DNA of 64,000 bases from Corylus avellana (lineage: Eukaryota > Streptophyta > Magnoliopsida > Fagales > Betulaceae), in assembly GCF_901000735.1 (NCBI RefSeq), contig NC_081543.1, positions 27,113,515-27,177,514 of the forward strand, in the 5' to 3' direction. A model generated the notes under the pieces. It was not told where the DNA came from. It searched no databases and saw nothing but the letters and a program-made list of their open reading frames with translations. The position numbers and the translations under genes are program-made. Positions 12,001 through 21,838 of the stretch are shown one piece after another. Numbering within the stretch: the first letter of the stretch is position 1; every line of letters starts with the position of its first letter.

Positions 12001-12443
12001 CAGGTAACTTAAGCTCTTTGTTAAAAGGGAAAAGCTATTTTTTCAAAACCACCATTGAATTATGAGGGTCTTATAGATTCGAGGGTGAATTTGAAAAAAA
12101 GATGGATGGGAGATGGAGGAGTCTCAAAAGTCTAAACTAATGCAACATTTAACTTAAATGGAAAATATAATATGGAGTTAATGTCCAAACATACCATTGA
12201 GTTAATACATATTAAATCACTGATTGCATCAAATTTTAAACTGTTGGAAAATAATAAATTTAGTCATGATTTAATTAAATTCTAACAACAATTGCATTGT
12301 TGTTTTAATGATGATTTTCGCATGTGTTCATGTTGGCTGGTGATCCTGTGGCAGGAGTGACACCTGCTGAGAAACTTTTGGAGATGCACCAGAGGAAGTG
12401 GAGACAATGTGTGGATCCTCTCTTCCATGAGCTACTCTATTGA
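1..12443 (+). CDS. GSH1: Glutamate-cysteine ligase, copy 1 (3' part; eight exons)
   Basis: Plastid enzyme of glutathione synthesis, joining glutamate and cysteine with ATP. Only the C-terminal ~200 residues lie in the window. Exons read in one frame: 1-21, 314-407, 566-655, 734-814, 1721-1813, 11388-11468, 11540-11609, 12355-12443 (TGA). Family motifs in order: [107 protein letters not shown] and the usual end HELLY. All junctions are GT-AG and phases fit. Cysteines aligning with Arabidopsis C349, C364 and C406 are present. Oddities: the conserved PWRRL after GADGG reads PLAML; intron 5 (1814-11387) is inflated by a retrotransposon complex; intron 4 holds a LINE. No stop or frameshift appears in the visible exons, but with the 5' half outside the window I cannot say the gene is functional. 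Confidence 0.9.
971..1466 (-). mobile_element. 5'-truncated LINE (non-LTR retrotransposon) in GCL copy 1 intron 4
   Basis: A long poly-T run at 979-996 (poly-A tail of a minus-strand insertion) precedes about 450 bp. Its minus-strand frame at 1223-1441 contains [16 protein letters not shown], typical of the C-terminal zf-RVT region of plant LINE reverse transcriptases. Near-identical short repeats flank it: AGACCCATCTTTT at 971 and AGACCATCTTTT at 1455, a plausible target-site duplication differing by one base. The related intron of GCL copy 2 (24660-24810) lacks it, so it inserted after the two copies separated or only in this one. Confidence 0.7.
1047..1254. repeat. ~105 bp tandem duplication inside the LINE tail
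   Basis: Two diverged copies (about 1047-1152 and 1153-1254) each run from CCCCATTACAA through TTTACAAAAGGCC and AACAAGAACACCTGCAAC to AGTTCTGCAGG and AAGTTCCACAA. The duplication lies within the 3' untranslated part of the LINE. Confidence 0.65.
1877..2755 (-). repeat. LTR, left (3' LTR of the minus-strand element)
   Basis: 879 bp from TG to CA. Immediately inside lies ACTCCCCCTTT, the complement of a polypurine tract, which marks this as the 3' LTR. It is nearly identical to 10480-11358. Confidence 0.85.
2398..2560. repeat. GGTCCGGACC palindrome cluster in the LTR
   Basis: Within about 160 bp the LTR carries six or more copies of the self-complementary word GGTCCGGAC(C), separated by 15-30 bp. 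The same cluster recurs in the other LTRs (about 6854-7012 and 11001-11158). It is GC-rich and CpG-bearing in an otherwise AT-rich element. Its function is unknown; it could form cruciforms or act as a clustered protein-binding or methylation target. Confidence 0.7.
4108..5946 (-). CDS. Copia-type gag protein, intact (612 aa)
   Basis: Open frame from ATG at 5946 to a stop at 4108. The N-terminus ([20 protein letters not shown]) is the gag pre-domain of plant Copia elements, followed by a UBN2/gag-like helical region with [19 protein letters not shown]. There are two CCHC zinc knuckles, at residues 277-290 ([14 protein letters not shown]) and 531-544 ([14 protein letters not shown]), separated by an acidic stretch and a long Leu/Lys/Asn-rich coiled coil (about 360-450). 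The frame ends soon after the second knuckle instead of continuing into protease and integrase. By family knowledge such a protein packages element RNA into particles; reverse transcriptase would have to come from a related autonomous element. Confidence 0.9.
   Translation of the reverse strand: MSHTVAPNSLPVFDGTNYMLWKIRMRAYFKSINVWHIVESGWTRPEKAIAEWTTEEKNNATANDKAINAIYISVSNEEFSRISRCEIAKEAWETLEITHEGTKVVRTSKIQMLVSQFEEIRMQEDETFDEFYSKLSVIRNSTINLGKKMDDAKVVKKILRSLPERFIPQIAAIQQSKDLDTMRVEELVGSLQTFELILPKHKNTKNIALKAKNVKVDSCGSSDEDSGNEEEIAMFAKKFRKFFRAKKGNLRNSNSQFSEKSRNENVEKGKSPKGIKCHECGGHGHIRVDCANLRKSNGKAFNVTQSDESDKDDAEQGVNYLAFGVSYESEHENSECNSQDKQGVSDNDSEEEDDLQNAYNNLFVEYTKLKKLNKQQLKKLNEVNLENDQLSVTLTDSLATHNTLMSENQMLIAKVKSLENELNESKNHLTKFSSEKLNQMLHNQKHSFDRTGLGFDKSAILSTNVASSSKMIFVKPVNKEDSLAEKKVISPQISKGGKGKGTLTDSYMSSSKSRSMHMLRNQPSQRFIPTCHNCGKIGHIRPKCFQLNSHEPKREYFHSRNSYEKLFNMMRDVVTRLDVLDKSHTVVPDVKKVWVKKINTIHPLRGSGNGLT
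6001..6015 (-). other. Primer-binding site, tRNA-iMet type
   Basis: The minus strand reads ATTGGTATCAGAGCG directly beside the LTR that begins at 6016. It matches the 3' end of initiator methionine tRNA used by most plant Copia elements. An equivalent site lies at 10465-10479 for the second internal region. Confidence 0.8.
6016..7211 (-). repeat. Middle LTR region, interrupted by an assembly gap
   Basis: 6016-6298 matches LTR positions 1-283. After 100 Ns, 6399-7211 matches positions 68-879. The two pieces overlap by about 215 bp in LTR coordinates, so they cannot be one LTR read straight through. The first piece carries the variant ACAGAAATTTGG of the right-hand LTR, the second the variant ACAGATATTTGG of the left-hand LTR. 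Confidence 0.85.
6299..6398. other. Assembly gap (100 N)
   Basis: Gap inside an LTR. The others are 15899-15997, 34164-34263, 40426-40525 and 45110-45209. The uniform length suggests unknown-size scaffold gaps. Confidence 0.95.
8575..10410 (-). pseudogene. Copia-type gag, second copy, broken
   Basis: About 98% like the gag at 4108-5946 by eye, with both zinc knuckles kept. The frame is broken by a nonsense change (TGG to TAG, 10135-10137), a one-base loss in a T run near 9942, a one-base gain in a T run near 9779 and small in-frame differences such as one fewer Glu codon near 9360. The start at 10410 is preserved. Two of the differences are in homopolymers, so they could be sequencing errors or allelic variants. 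Confidence 0.85.
10480..11358 (-). repeat. LTR, right (5' LTR of the minus-strand element)
   Basis: 879 bp, TG...CA, directly next to the primer-binding site at 10465-10479 and to the target duplication TATAT at 11359. It contains the GGTCCGGACC cluster. Confidence 0.85.
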
Positions 12444-12696
12444 TGAGGTGAATTAGGTTCTTATGCCTCTTCACCAGCGTTCTTTTTGGTCAAACCCTTT
12501 AATCAATCCATGGCTCGAGTCCTAGTTGTTGCTGTTCTGTAGCTAGCTATATATGTCCAATTTATGGTCTTGTTCATTTCTTTGGCCTTTGGTGGCTCTC
12601 CCTTAAACACTTCTTGGTTCTTGGGTTGCAATCCTGAAAAATAAATCGTGTTGTATGCCCTTATTATGATACTTGTCTAAATGAAAATGAGCAAGA
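12444..12696 (+). other. 3' flank/UTR of GCL copy 1
   Basis: The stretch after the TGA matches the sequence after the stop of copy 2 (25613-25800), including TTTCTTTGGCCTTTG, CTTAAACACTTCTTG and AATAAATCGTGTTGTAT. It is the shared 3' UTR of the duplicated genes, and AATAAA at about 12640 is a possible polyadenylation signal. Confidence 0.6.
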
Positions 12697-13060
12697 TCTT
12701 TTTTTTATTTTTTTATTTTTTGGATGAATAACAAGTTTCATAGCACACAAAGAATTTACACAGTTCTCTCCAGGAAGAGAAAAACTCCACTGGACCTCAA
12801 GTTGCTCAGCAACTTTACAACTAAGGAAGCCCAACAATCAAGCAAACCTCATCAATCTATACTAAGACTACTGTCTATACAGCAAACCTCAGCAATCTAT
12901 ACAAAGACTACTCTCTATACAGCAAACCAGCAGCACAGCAGTAGCTCAACAAGTAGAACAGAAGCAACACAGCATCAAACAACAGAACCGCCAAAAGCAA
13001 AATGCAGCACTCCGAAGCAAAAAAACTTGTTGAGAATAAAGTTGTATATTGAATCACATT
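12697..13060 (-). mobile_element. LINE-like 3' tail relic
   Basis: A T-rich run followed by GGATGAATAACAAGTTTCAT resembles the start of the LINE tail at 996 (GATGAATAAGAAATTTCATT). The rest is CA/AGC-rich with short internal repeats (CAGCAAACC, CAATCTATAC). There is no convincing coding sequence, so assignment rests only on the tail. Confidence 0.35.
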
Positions 13061-13127
13061 GAAGGGGCTTATATATACAAGCCAATAATACAGATAGATA
13101 CATAGTTACATACATACATAACCTATA

Positions 13128-13367
13128 TGAGACAACCACTACATATAATCTAGCAGAACTAAAAACACCATGAGCTCCTCAGCTATCAGATTCATCCAAC
13201 AGCACAGTAGAGAACATTATTCATTTGTTTTCATAAATTGTAAAATGTGAGACAACCACTACATATAATCTAGCAGAACTAAAAACAACACGAGCTCCTC
13301 AGCTATCAGATTCATCCAACAGCACAGCAGAAAACATTATTCATTTGTTTTCATAAATTGTAAACAC
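13128..13367. repeat. 120 bp tandem duplication
   Basis: Two adjacent copies (13128-13247 and 13248-13367) begin TGAGACAACCACTACATATA and share CAGCACAG and CATAAATTGTAAA with only a few substitutions. A recent local duplication of non-coding DNA. Confidence 0.85.
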
Positions 13368-15163
13368 AAGAGCCACAAACGAGCTTACAAAGAACATTCT
13401 TAAGACTTTTCCCTTTCCAGTCAATTATGCCCTCTCTCACAACTTCAAGTCTTCAACCCAAGAAACCTACGTTCTTAATTTGGACATTAATCATACTTGA
13501 GCTATTAATATTAAGATACCAAAAAAATCCTAGTTGATTTAAGTTTTTAATATATTTTGATTTATACTTATATATTATATATTATATAATTAAGCATTAC
13601 ATAGATATGTTAAAGAGACACTTGTCAACATTTTAGATTGTCACTTGTCACAATTCTAAGCTATTTTATTGAAGGTTTTGGTTTTTGCATGTTTATAATA
13701 TATATGTATATAGTAATGACTATTTTAAAAATTGACACGTGTCATAATGTTAAGCTTCCACTTGTCAACTTTTCAAACAATCTTGACTAGCTATTATGTG
13801 ATAAATGATATCCAAAATATTAATAATTTGACTCATGTCATAACTTTAAATTGTCACTTGTCAGAATTCTAAACTATGCCCTTGAATGCTTATGCTTTTA
13901 TATATGCATATACTTCATAAAAATTTAGGTATTATATTATAAGGATAAAGCTTTCCTCTAAATTAGATTGGAAAGGAAATTCGTCAAATCTAATTTATTA
14001 AACTGACATATGTCCAACATTCTTTACCTTGAACCAACCCTTAATCACAAATTAAGGTAAGATGTTTCTAAATAATGACTATTAAAATTATAATTTGAAA
14101 ACTTTTTTGTTTAACTACATGGATATATCTATTATTATCAGACAGAAAATTAAGCAATGTGCCTATCCAACTAGCTAGTAATAAGAAACATATTTCTGGT
14201 CAGGTGATACACAATGATAAGAGTCATGTGATCGGTCCATGACTCCTGTTGATTATGTTGTGTGTAAAAATATAATCCCCGACATGTCTTGTGAAATGAT
14301 AAGATATAATTGCCGACAAGTATGGTCTGGTTTTATATATACAATGATAAAGTTTTTTGAAGGAATTATTATGAACTTCAGTCTCGTACATTATAGATGA
14401 CATTCATTCTCCACCAACAGATACAGCCGCAGCCAGTTGTGCATACCATTCTCCTCATGATAATGAAGAGAATAAATGGGCCAGTCGAACTCAGGAGAAG
14501 GCAAGCCATGCATCTTTGCTGGCAGCCACATTAGGATTCAAAGGGGATTTCCTGATTTTTATCCTGGCAATCAATAATTGGAATTTAATGCATGGCAGAT
14601 TGCAGCAGTAATATCAGACATGCTAAACAAAATCTATGAAATGAAAGATATAACAATGCTATACAATCATGCAAGAATATTGTCTTTAAAGGTTGATTTG
14701 TGCCTCTCAAAATATATACTTTCCATAATTAGACTATAGTGTATACTTTTGTTAAAGGCATACTTCCAAAAATGAAGGCTAATAAAAGGCACAGAGAAAA
14801 TTAAATGCTTATCTGCAATTTCATGAACCTGGAAACTGGTTTTATGGAACCAACAACCATTACAAGGATAGTAATACCTAATTGCCACAAGGATAAGTCC
14901 TAATAACCTATTTGAGGCACAAACCATTTAGGTCTTTATTATTATTATTTTTTTCCTTGAAGATTATTGGTGTAAAAAATAATGAAGAAAGTATAAATCT
15001 GTCAGATAGCTGACTCAACTGATCCAAACTGATGCATTATAAAGTAGTTGTTACTTGTTAGCTAGTTAATGTCATCAAATTCTATTTGCATTTTTCTAAT
15101 TCAAGTTATAAAATCTTAGTTACAAGTCCCCTAACCTCCTTCTCTTCATCAAGTACTGAAACC
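13368..15163. other. AT-rich intergenic DNA, no supported gene
   Basis: Very AT-rich. Around 13615-13870 a phrase related to TTGACACTTGTCA recurs several times with drift, suggesting an old tandem array. At 14400-14560 a higher-GC patch has minus-strand coding-like pieces (for example GEWYAQLAAAVSVGGE) broken by stops; I do not recognise it. Nothing else is evident. Confidence 0.4.
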
Positions 15164-15300
15164 ACCCCAAAAGGCCAAACTATTTTATTTATTTATTTAT
15201 TTTTGGCCTTTTGGCCTTTTGGGGGTGGCCACACCACCCCCTTGGCCAAAATGAGGTGGTCCGGCCACCCCATTTTCCAGCCACCCCTTTCATTTTTTAT
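15164..15300. repeat. GGCC/GGGTGGCC-rich inverted repeat
   Basis: Contains CCAAAAGGCCAAA facing TTTTGGCCTTTTGG, and GGGGGTGGCC facing GGCCACCCC. The same GGGGTGGCC/CCACCCC vocabulary appears at 15869-15898, 52556-52690 and 53335-53402, so it is a dispersed repeat rather than a gene. Confidence 0.5.
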
Positions 15301-15490
15301 TTTATATTTTTAATAGTTTGAGTTTTTTAATATTTTTATTTTTTAAATTATTGATATTTTTAATAATTAATTAATTTTATATTATTTCTTTAAAAATATT
15401 ACTTTTTTATTGCCATGGGAAGATCTCAACCTTCCATCCAAACTACTGCAGGTAGTTTAATTGGAATCACCGCATGTAAGCATCGCCCTA

Positions 15491-16110
15491 TCAAACTACC
15501 AAGGTGTGCCAAAAATGCTATTTTTCATTATATTCCTATAATACCCTTATTCTCTTAATAAAATAAAAAACAAAACTATTTTTTCAACAAAAAAAAAAAA
15601 AAAAAAAAAAAACCCTAGGGTGGATAAATACACAAATACAAATACAAAAACAAAAAAAAAAAAGAAAAAAAAAAAGAGAAGTTTTTTTAGGATAAATAAA
15701 AAATTAGTCATTGTGGTTGGCCTAAATTACAAATCGCTCGTGCGGTATGAGAATAGGGATAAATGCAAAATTACACAATGTTGTTGGCCTAAATTACAAA
15801 TTGCTCAATGTTGTATGAAAATGAACTCAAAGGTCCCTAGAATATGTCAAAAAAATAATTTAGTCATTTGGGGGTGGCTTACGAGCCACTCCCTAAGGNN
15901 NNNNNNNNNNNNNNNNNNNNNNNNNNNNNNNNNNNNNNNNNNNNNNNNNNNNNNNNNNNNNNNNNNNNNNNNNNNNNNNNNNNNNNNNNNNNNNNNNTTA
16001 GTTTTGTAGGTTTTTATTTTATTAATTTTTTATTTCAATTTTTAAGAGAATAAAGCTATTATAAGAATATAATAAAGAAGTGGTGTTTTTGACACACTTT
16101 AGTAGTTTAA
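15491..16110. mobile_element. Terminal-inverted-repeat element with an assembly gap
   Basis: The left end (TCAAACTACCAAGGTGTGCC through TTATTCTCTTAA) is the inverted complement of the right end (TTAAGAGAATAA through CACTTTAGTAGTTTA). That gives TIRs of about 70 bp with some drift. The interior has a repeated phrase (GTTGGCCTAAATTACAAAT, twice) and the gap 15899-15997. I found no clear target duplication and no transposase. Confidence 0.6.
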
Positions 16111-16586
16111 TGTATCACTTTAACACAATTTAAACTTCATGTGATTATTTCAAAAGCGACTTTTTATTTGTTTATATTTTTTCCATTTTTCTTGTTTGCG
16201 CGTTTTCCTGTTATATATGTCTGTGTTGCATATATTACTTTACATGTGTACTTTTGTTTTGTTTTTTTGTTTTCTTTGTTTGAGAATAAGGAAAAAGAAG
16301 AAAAAGTTTTTGTGAGCGCTAATTATCACTAGCATAGAGTTTGAAACATCAATATCACATATAGATCACATATATATATATATATAGTTGATGATGTACG
16401 TGACTGAATTTGATATGAGTATTTGATGATCTTGATGGATTATATATGTGCATTATATTTGTGTTTCATGATTGATTTTTGTACTTATTAATATAAATTA
16501 GTTTATATTATTATATTTCTAAATAAATAGCCATACATTTTCTACACGTTGGCTCACATACTTTTCTCTCTCTCTCTCTCTCTCTA
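16111..16586. other. AT-rich upstream region of GCL copy 2
   Basis: No gene is visible. There is a short TA run near 16371-16386 and a (CT)n tract at about 16565-16586, a common core-promoter feature of plant genes, just before the proposed 5' UTR. Confidence 0.35.
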
Positions 16587-16661
16587 AACACTCCCACAAC
16601 TCAATCCTCTGAGCAACGCACTGAAGTGAAGCTTAACGAGGGAAGCAGCAGCAGCCAGCAG
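16587..16661 (+). other. Probable 5' UTR exon of GCL copy 2
   Basis: A CT tract is followed by purine/AGC-rich sequence ending CCAGCAG before the strong donor GTACGT at 16662. The acceptor would be TTTTGTTAG at 18140, nine bases before the ATG at 18150. Copy 3 shows the same layout: a CT-rich leader, a ~1.4 kb leader intron and an acceptor close to the ATG. No transcript evidence is available. Confidence 0.4.
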
Positions 16662-19600
16662 GTACGTACCATCTGTTTCTCGTCTCCCTTGCGTTCTTTT
16701 TACTGAAAATGAAAAGGAGGGAAACCTTTGCATGTGCATGGCAGCCTCCTTCTCGGATCCTCGATCTTGTCTAGCCAGAAACCAGCCACCCCTGGCTGCC
16801 GGGTGGCCAATGAAATGAACCGATTCCTTTTTTTTACGTCTATTTTCAAGCCCCAAACCACCACCCCTTCGAGACCGCTTCTTTCTTTCTAAGTGAGGGA
16901 TTTTTTGAGTGAGACACGTGTATTTGATCTCTTAGCAACCAAACAGGGGATTAAAGAGGTTCTTTTTTTATTTTATTTGTTAATTCTTAGCAACCCAATG
17001 AAATTTGATTTCGAATAAATTTGGAGAAGAGATATGATATAAAACTTACATCATTCAATAGAAATTTAACACATTAGGTAAAAATACCAAATATAATAGA
17101 GATTAAAACATCGTATCTTCAATTCAAATCAATACCATTTACTTCCACCAACGAATTTTTCACCCACCTCCGAGTCCCAGACACCAGAATCTCCAAAGCC
17201 AACCGGTGGCTTTAATGGTTTTGGCGGTGGTTTTGTCAATAAATATTTTATCTATGAGGTATTTTGTTAAGAGAAAGAACATTATTTAGGTGCAAAACAT
17301 CAAATTTACCACATGACTTGATTGATATTATTCTCATAAACTTTTGGTGTTAAATTTGCCTACTCGAACTAAAAGTCTTTTTAAAAAGACTTTGGAAGTT
17401 GAATGAGTGCAATGCTAACAAAATGCTAGTCCCTAATACATGATAATGAGTCTCAGAGAGTTTGCATGATGAGTTATTGTCATACAAGTACTGATGAAAT
17501 ATCCTTCTCGAACTTCTATGTTGTTCATCTTTATATTCTCAATTTCACACCTTACTTATCCAGTTGCCCCTAGTTTAGATTAAACACACGCCACGTTGGA
17601 TTGCCATGCTAGCGCATTTTTATGCCATGCTAGCACATTTTATAAAAATGAGAAATGCTACTTAGGTCCTTATCTCATCCTTTTTCATCCTTCCTTTAAC
17701 TATCATTAGATCAACCTTCACTTAGGTGGGTTCCTAGGGCTACTCAAGCCCTAGCAGGTGACTTAGGCAGTTGCCTAGGGCCCTCAACTAATAATTATAC
17801 AATAAATATTTTTTTCGTAAAAAATATTTTAAGGCTCTAATATGGTAAAAAGTTAATAAATAGTATCTAATTAAGGCCCCAATTAATAATTGTACAATAA
17901 AATTCTTTCTAAAAAATTGTTTTAAGGCTCTAATATAGTTCTTGGTTCATTTTTGTTGAATTGAGTTTGGACAACCTTGTAGATCTTAACTCGAGCTCCA
18001 TCTAACATAATTCTTATTTTAGTCGAATTTGAACCATTAATACTTGTCTCGACTCGACTCAATCACGTCCCTAATGGTAAGGTTTGTAATCATGGCTTCA
18101 CGAGTTCTAACTCAAAGGCTGCATGGGTTTCTTTTGTTAGGATTGTAGCATGGCACTCCTTTCCCAGCCAAGTGAACCACATTTCATGGCTTATGGAATG
18201 AAGAGAAATAAGCTAGCATCTAGTAAGAAGGAAACTCATGTTGGTTTTCCTTGCTCACCTCGTCTAGCTAAAACTGGGGTAGGAAGGAAACAAGGGCATA
18301 AAGTGATTGTTGCATCAACAGCCTCAGAGGCCACTGTATTGCCTGCAGAGCCACTGACAAAAGAGGATCTTGTCGGATACTTTGCCTCAGGGTGCAAGCC
18401 TAAGGAGGAATGGAGGTATGTAATTCATGCAGATTCATGGCATTGTGCCAATTATACTTCATCTACACTACTTGTCAATTGATGCTCTTTATGTCCTTGC
18501 AGAATAGGAACTGAGCATGAAAAGTTTGGTTTTCAGATGAGGACTTTATGTCCCATAACATATAAGCAAATACAAGAGTTACTCAATGGTGTTGCTGCAA
18601 TATATGATGAATGGGGCAAAATAATGGAAGGTGACAACCTTATAGGACTTAAAAAGGTAAACGTTTACTTTTATTATTGTCAATAATATTGAACTTGTAT
18701 TAGAATATTTGTATATGCCAACTAGACTTTTTTAATTTGTTCTTTGATATGTGGCTTAATTAAACCAATACGTGATTGTGGAACAGGGTAAGCAAAACAT
18801 ATCATTGGAGCCTGGTGGCCAGCTTGAGCTGAGTGGTGCACCTGTCAAAACATTACATGAAACTTATACCGAGATTAAATCACACCTATATATATCAAGT
18901 CAGTTGAAATACTTTGTTATGTATAGCAGTCGAGTCTATATATAAGATTATGTATGAGAAGTACTAGAGTACATTTGTGGTTTAGTAAGGGTGCGGATCC
19001 TCGTTACTAGGCTGCTCGAATTTCATAAAAAAATTGGGTAGCCTAAAAGAGGGTGCTACGGGGTTTATTTGCCTAGGGCAGGTGGGCCTCACAACCCTAC
19101 TCTCTTTGACTGTTTGAATTTCAATAACATGCATCTCAATTCGTTTTGTACAACCATGGGCCACTCTATTCCCTAATGGCTATTCTAATATATGTTACTA
19201 ATTTATAGATTGATATCTTCCTTGTGATTATTATCACATACCTGGCCTAGGAGACTTGAATATTCAATGAAAAATTAATATTTTTTTGCTTTAGGATTTT
19301 TTTTTTTTTCCTTCAATTTATGTTTATCTATTAACTCTTTTGATCTCATGAATAATTTAATTTGTATGTTAGTGAACTAAAGAATAGACTTCGTGTGTTA
19401 ATTTTTTTATAGGTGAAAGCTGTTGCAACAAAAATGGGAATTGGATTCTTAGGAATAGGTCTCCAGCCCAAGGGAGGACTTAAGGACATGCCTAGGATGC
19501 CCAAGGTATCCATTGTTTTGATCAATTTCATTTCTGTAAACTTGTTTCTTGTACTAGCTAGATTCCCCAGCGTGTCCCTTTAAGCTTTGCTTTCTAATTT

Positions 19601-20257
19601 GCATATTGCATTTACTGATAAGAGTGATTTGATTCAGCCAAATCAAGAGATTTTATCGAGATACTTTGCTAAAGTTGGCTCATTTGGACTGCATGCAATG
19701 CATAGGACATGCACTGTTCAGGTTAGAAGAATTTTACTCTTTTGATTGTGAGGCCTTTGAAAAGCATGCTCTTTCCAATATAATTAAGCATATTTCTACA
19801 TGTTTCAAGTGAAGAATGATGCAAATCGAAATTCAAATCTTATAGGTTAATCTAGATTACAGTTCAGAAGCTGACATGATCAGGAAATTTCGTGCTAGTC
19901 TTGCTTTGCAGCCTGTGAGAAACTTTGATATATCCCTATGTTTTTGCTAGACAACTTATATATATATATGATTCTATGGGATCTAACTAGTGTAACAAAT
20001 AAGACAGGTAGCAACAGCACTATTTGCAAATTCACCTTTTGCTAAAGGAAATCCAAATGGTTATCTCAGCTTGAGAAGATTTCCAAAAGTAACTCAAGTT
20101 CTTTCTTTCATGTATATTAGTATTATTTTTTCTCATGGGATTTTGTATTTATTTTTATTGTTTAAACAGCCATTTCTGGACTGGCCATGAAAAAGTCGTA
20201 CTGGCATGCTACCCTTTGTTTTGATGACTCCTTTGGGTAAGTTCCTCGTAAAATATT

Positions 20258-21748
20258 AGTTTATTTTATTTCACAAGTGGAATAAAGTACAAATCTAACT
20301 TGTAAAAATCTCTTTCTCACACTCCTCCCAAGTGTTTCCCACCTTTCTCTTATTATCAATACTCTCAAAACCCTTTTATATCATGTGTTAAAAATCAAGG
20401 ATTTTTTTGTCTTAAATTTTCAATCCAGAATGTGGCCTATTTATAGGCAACATTTTGAGCTTCAATTCGTTTGAACGGGCCTCTTTCTCATTTGAATAAG
20501 ATTTCCTTAGCCACTGAAAAATTCAAATTTAGGCGCCAATTTTTCATCGACACATATCTTCCGTCGAATGAGCCTCTTTGTCATTTGAAGGAACTTTCCT
20601 TAGTCATCAAGAAATGAAATTTCGGCATTCTGACATGTGGAAAACCATTCTCTTTCAAATGAGATGGATCTCTTTTGAATGAATTGCTATAGTTTGCGCA
20701 TGTGACAATAAATCGGCCATAACTTTTGTTATAAGTCTCAGAATCACGCATATGACCCCAATTTGGGTTCAAAATCCATCGATTTGTAAGAAATACTTGT
20801 TTCTTTTGTGATGGCTACGGCTCTCTTTGTTAGGAAATTAATCATATTTTTCAAAACCCGTGAGATGCGAAAAATAAGAAGAATGCGAAATAACAAAGAT
20901 AAACAATCATACATGATATAAAGATTTAAGTGGTTCGGCTTAACAAGTATACATCCACTGGCAGAGACGAACCAAAGAAAATCCACTATCAAAATATGGA
21001 GTACAAAAATAGTAGAGAGAAAATTACTCAGATCCCAAAGTCCCAATACACTCAAATCTCACTATCACGCAATAGAGATTATTCTCAAAATAGAATACAA
21101 AAGACAGATGTACAAACTCTTCTTTTGCTGAAACAGATAGCAGCTGATCTCTATTTTGTTCTCTCACTCTACAGCACATTTTTCTTCTGATCACTTGTTT
21201 TTGGCTCCTCCAAAAACTACCAAAAAGAAAAACACCGTTGCTGCCCTTAATTTGAGCATACTTTCTCAGATTCTCTCTTTTTCTCCACCCTTGGGTGCTC
21301 ACATATATTCACGGTTTGGCACTCCACTGATGCTCTATATCTTAGCATACTACAACACAAAGGCCATGCCTTTATATAATGCAACTCCAATACGTGGGAG
21401 TTGCATTATACGTGGGAGAGAAAACCAACTCCAAGTTGGTCAAGTATTTCTAATACCCTTTGGACAAGGAAAGCTTCAATAAGTCCAATTCCATATATAG
21501 GACAAGAACAAGCACTTCCTTTAAAGGACAAATCGACGAGTCCCACAAGCACATTGATGGCTTTAAGTCACATACCACAACACTCTTTTCCCTGTCTCTT
21601 TCTTCTTAAATTCTCTATCATATGTTTTGAGAATAACTTAAGTGTTTGTACATAATTTACTATCTTATTCTGCCATCTCCAATTTTCTAGTTTCTTTTAG
21701 CTTTTATTTTCCTAAGTATTACGTACACCGAGTGTCCAAGTGTCACTT
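20258..21748. mobile_element. Inserted repeat in intron 8 of GCL copy 2
   Basis: Aligning intron 8 of copy 2 with the matching intron of copy 1 (22-313) shows about 1.5 kb present only in copy 2, between AAAATATT and GTTCTAAA. It contains LTR-like text, for example AAGATTTAAGTGGTTCGGCT near 20922, and no coding capacity. It is probably one or two old LTR fragments. I could not define clean termini. Confidence 0.5.
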
Positions 21749-21838
21749 GTTCTAAATATTTACATATATACAGAAATTTTCTTCACAATAAGGGTTGTCA
21801 TCGAGCAGTACTCTTATTCTACTAAGCAGCAACTTATA

